Below are positions 62,675 to 64,000 of a DNA stretch of 64,000 bases, piece after piece (positions within the stretch are counted from its first letter, which is position 1; every line of letters begins with the position of its first letter). The translations under genes and the position numbers were made by a program. The notes under the pieces are model-generated. The model saw only the letters and a list, made by a program, of their open reading frames with translations, ran no database searches and was not told the DNA's origin. This DNA comes from Dethiobacter sp. (GTDB lineage: Bacteria > Bacillota > Dethiobacteria > Dethiobacterales > Dethiobacteraceae), in assembly GCA_018333635.1 (NCBI GenBank), contig JAGXTL010000015.1, positions 23,231 to 87,230 of the forward strand, in the 5' to 3' direction.

Positions 62675-63702
62675 TAAGACACCTGCTTTTTCAGCCGCCG
62701 CCCCATGGCCACAGCCAGTCTATCTAAATCGCCTGCCAGAGCGGCAAACTTTTCCACCGTCAAAGACTGCGCCCCGTCACAGAGCGCCTGCTCGGGCTGC
62801 GGATGCACCTCAATCATTACCCCGTCAGCTCCGGCGGCCACCGAAGCGCGGCTCATCGCCGGCACCCAGCGCCAACTTCCGGTTCCATGGCTCGGATCGA
62901 CAATCACCGGCAAATGCGTCAACCTTTTCATCACCGGCACCGCACTCAAATCCAGCGTATTGCGAGTATAAGTCTCAAAAGTGCGGATGCCCCGCTCGCA
63001 CAAAATCACCTGACGGTTTCCGCCGGAAACAATATATTCCGCCGCCATCAGCCATTCTTCCATGGTGGCGCACAAGCCCCGTTTCAACAGAATCGGCTTA
63101 TTTAGCTTGCCCAGTTCCCGCAGCATATAAAAGTTCTGCATATTACGGGTGCCAACCTGGATAATGTCGGCGTATTCGGCCACCATCTCCACGGTGTGCT
63201 GATCCATCACCTCGGTAACTATAGGCATCCCTGTTTTCTCCCGCACCCGCGCTAAGATCTGCAGGCCGGCTTCTTCAAGTCCTTGAAACGAGTAGGGAGA
63301 AGAGCGTGGCTTGTATGCGCCGCCTCGTAAAATTTGCGCTCCGGCAGCCTTTACACCTTCCGCCGCCTCTAAAAGCTGCTCCTCGCTCTCCACCGCGCAA
63401 GGACCTGCCATTAAGACAACCTCGTCTCCGCCAATGAGGCAATCACCCACAGCAAACAGCGAATTTTCCGGCTGAAATTCCCGGCTCACCAGTTTAAAAG
63501 GCTGCGTAATCGGCAGCACCCTTTCCACAAACGGCAAGGCTTCCAGCCCCATTTCCCGCACAACCTTCTCGTCCCCAATGGCGCCGATAATTGTTTTAAA
63601 TTCCCCCACAGAAAGGTGAACCCCCAACCCCCTCCGCTGCAGCCTCTCCGTCACATCCTCAATCTGTTCTGCCGTCACGCCTGTCTGCATCACAATAATC
63701 AT
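62674..63702 (-). CDS. aroF: 3-deoxy-7-phosphoheptulonate synthase, type I-beta
   Basis: DAHP synthase condenses PEP and erythrose-4-phosphate, the first step to chorismate. The 342 residues have an N-terminal ferredoxin-like/ACT-like domain (about 1-70, [17 protein letters not shown]) and a TIM barrel with [46 protein letters not shown] and [12 protein letters not shown]. This is the KDO8PS-like I-beta type found in firmicutes and Thermotoga, where the N-terminal domain mediates feedback. The start is ATG 63702 behind GGAGGGC. It heads the aroF-tyrA-aroA unit. The symbol follows common usage. Confidence 0.95.
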   Translation of the reverse strand: MIIVMQTGVTAEQIEDVTERLQRRGLGVHLSVGEFKTIIGAIGDEKVVREMGLEALPFVERVLPITQPFKLVSREFQPENSLFAVGDCLIGGDEVVLMAGPCAVESEEQLLEAAEGVKAAGAQILRGGAYKPRSSPYSFQGLEEAGLQILARVREKTGMPIVTEVMDQHTVEMVAEYADIIQVGTRNMQNFYMLRELGKLNKPILLKRGLCATMEEWLMAAEYIVSGGNRQVILCERGIRTFETYTRNTLDLSAVPVMKRLTHLPVIVDPSHGTGSWRWVPAMSRASVAAGADGVMIEVHPQPEQALCDGAQSLTVEKFAALAGDLDRLAVAMGRRLKKQVS

Positions 63703-63773
63703 ATTTATCAGCCCTCCAACTTCGTTTTCTTTCGCTTAAGCCTTGCCCATCATCTTCACACTAACTCCGGCTT

Positions 63774-63836
63774 AATTCCCCTCCCCAAAAATTCCCCTCC
63801 CTTGGAGGGGTGCCCGCTAGGGCGGGGTGGTCGTCT
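63774..63836 (+). repeat. Family B repeat (GCCC type)
   Basis: CCCCTCC CTT GGAGGGG, then GCCC GCTA GGGC and GGGGTGGTCG, with an extra left arm before it. The 63703-63773 stretch has the aroF ribosome site; no promoter was recognised. Confidence 0.88.
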
Positions 63837-63845
63837 CCATCTCCC

Positions 63846-63887
63846 CCCTCACCCTTTCCCTCTCCCCCCAAAAGGGGGCGAGGGGAC
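63846..63887 (-). repeat. Family A variant, minus orientation
   Basis: CCC runs with loops TCA, TTT and TCT at 63846-63866 give four G runs on the minus strand. A hairpin to GGGGGCGAGGGG follows. Confidence 0.8.
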
Positions 63888-63914
63888 AAGCGGCTTCCCT
63901 CTGCCCCTCCCACA

Positions 63915-64000
63915 CAATTCCCCTCTCCCTTCCCAACAATTCCCCTCTCCCTTCCCAACAATTCCCCTCTCCCTTCCCAACAATTCCCCTCTCCCTTCCC
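63915..64000 (+). repeat. 22-bp tandem array running off the window
   Basis: CAATTCCCCTCTCCCTTCCC plus AA is repeated with starts at 63915, 63937, 63959 and 63981. These are left-arm units of family A; the array continues beyond the edge. Confidence 0.93.

Noticed and set aside
63915..64000. CRISPR-like array
   Set aside because: Units are head to tail without unique spacers, very pyrimidine-rich, and no cas gene is present; the same holds for 42140-42249.

Overview
The window reads as chromosomal DNA of a Gram-positive Bacillota, closer to the Clostridia/Peptococcaceae side than to Bacilli. The evidence is a complete division and cell-wall (dcw) cluster in firmicute order with a PASTA-containing class B PBP and DivIB-type FtsQ, a short HisG paired with HisZ, GTG/TTG starts behind strong GGAGG sites, sigma-A promoters with 17-bp spacers, and a bacillithiol operon. 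No phage, transposase, CRISPR or tRNA gene was seen. Species cannot be named from this.

Layout. 1-16.8 kb (minus strand): mraZ-rsmH-ftsL-pbp-murE-murF-mraY-murD-ftsW-murG-murB-murA-ftsQ-ftsA-ftsZ (ftsZ cut by the window edge), with three MraZ boxes in front of mraZ and a 118-bp inverted-repeat element between ftsQ and ftsA. 17.0-21.2 kb (plus): pstS-pstC-pstA-pstB behind an 11-bp-periodic Pho-box array; PstS carries an extra N-terminal copper-amine-oxidase-like domain. 21.3-24.6 kb (minus): ccdA-resA, csoR-mgtE and a probable 6S RNA. 24.9-26.0 kb (plus): a sugar-phosphate nucleotidyltransferase. 26.0-29.0 kb (minus): hisS-aspS. 29.8-35.3 kb (minus): cysteine/methionine genes, namely a siroheme sulfite-reductase-like gene, tusA-like, an E1-like enzyme, metI, metC and cysK; the two promoters share an operator-like motif. 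35.5-37.4 kb (plus): an SH3b/amidase cell-wall hydrolase. 37.9-44.5 kb (minus): recJ-rel and secD-secF. 44.6-56.0 kb (minus): hisZGDBHAF-IE-hisK, then an Rrf2-type regulator, ogt, a degenerate Lgt-like gene, aroC and aroB. 56.4-59.9 kb (minus): bshC-bshB1-bshA, the full bacillithiol pathway. 60.5-63.7 kb (minus): DAHP synthase, tyrA and aroA.

From 21 kb onward the gaps between transcription units are filled with two families of short palindromic repeats. Family A is a C-rich hairpin whose right arm is also a perfect four-tract G-quadruplex motif. Family B is a double hairpin whose second stem occurs in two different but equally paired sequences. They are locally expanded into tandem arrays with 22-, 68-, 18-20-, 13- and 6-bp periods. 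No mobility gene accompanies them. They are the most unexplained structure here, together with the shared sulfur operator, the palindromic operator of the his operon and the Lgt-like pseudoenzyme.

The metabolic genes fit together: sulfite reduction, sulfur transfer and transsulfuration supply cysteine; BshC uses cysteine to make bacillithiol; an Fe-S/cysteine-responsive Rrf2 regulator lies in the same window; and aro plus his genes form a second amino-acid block.
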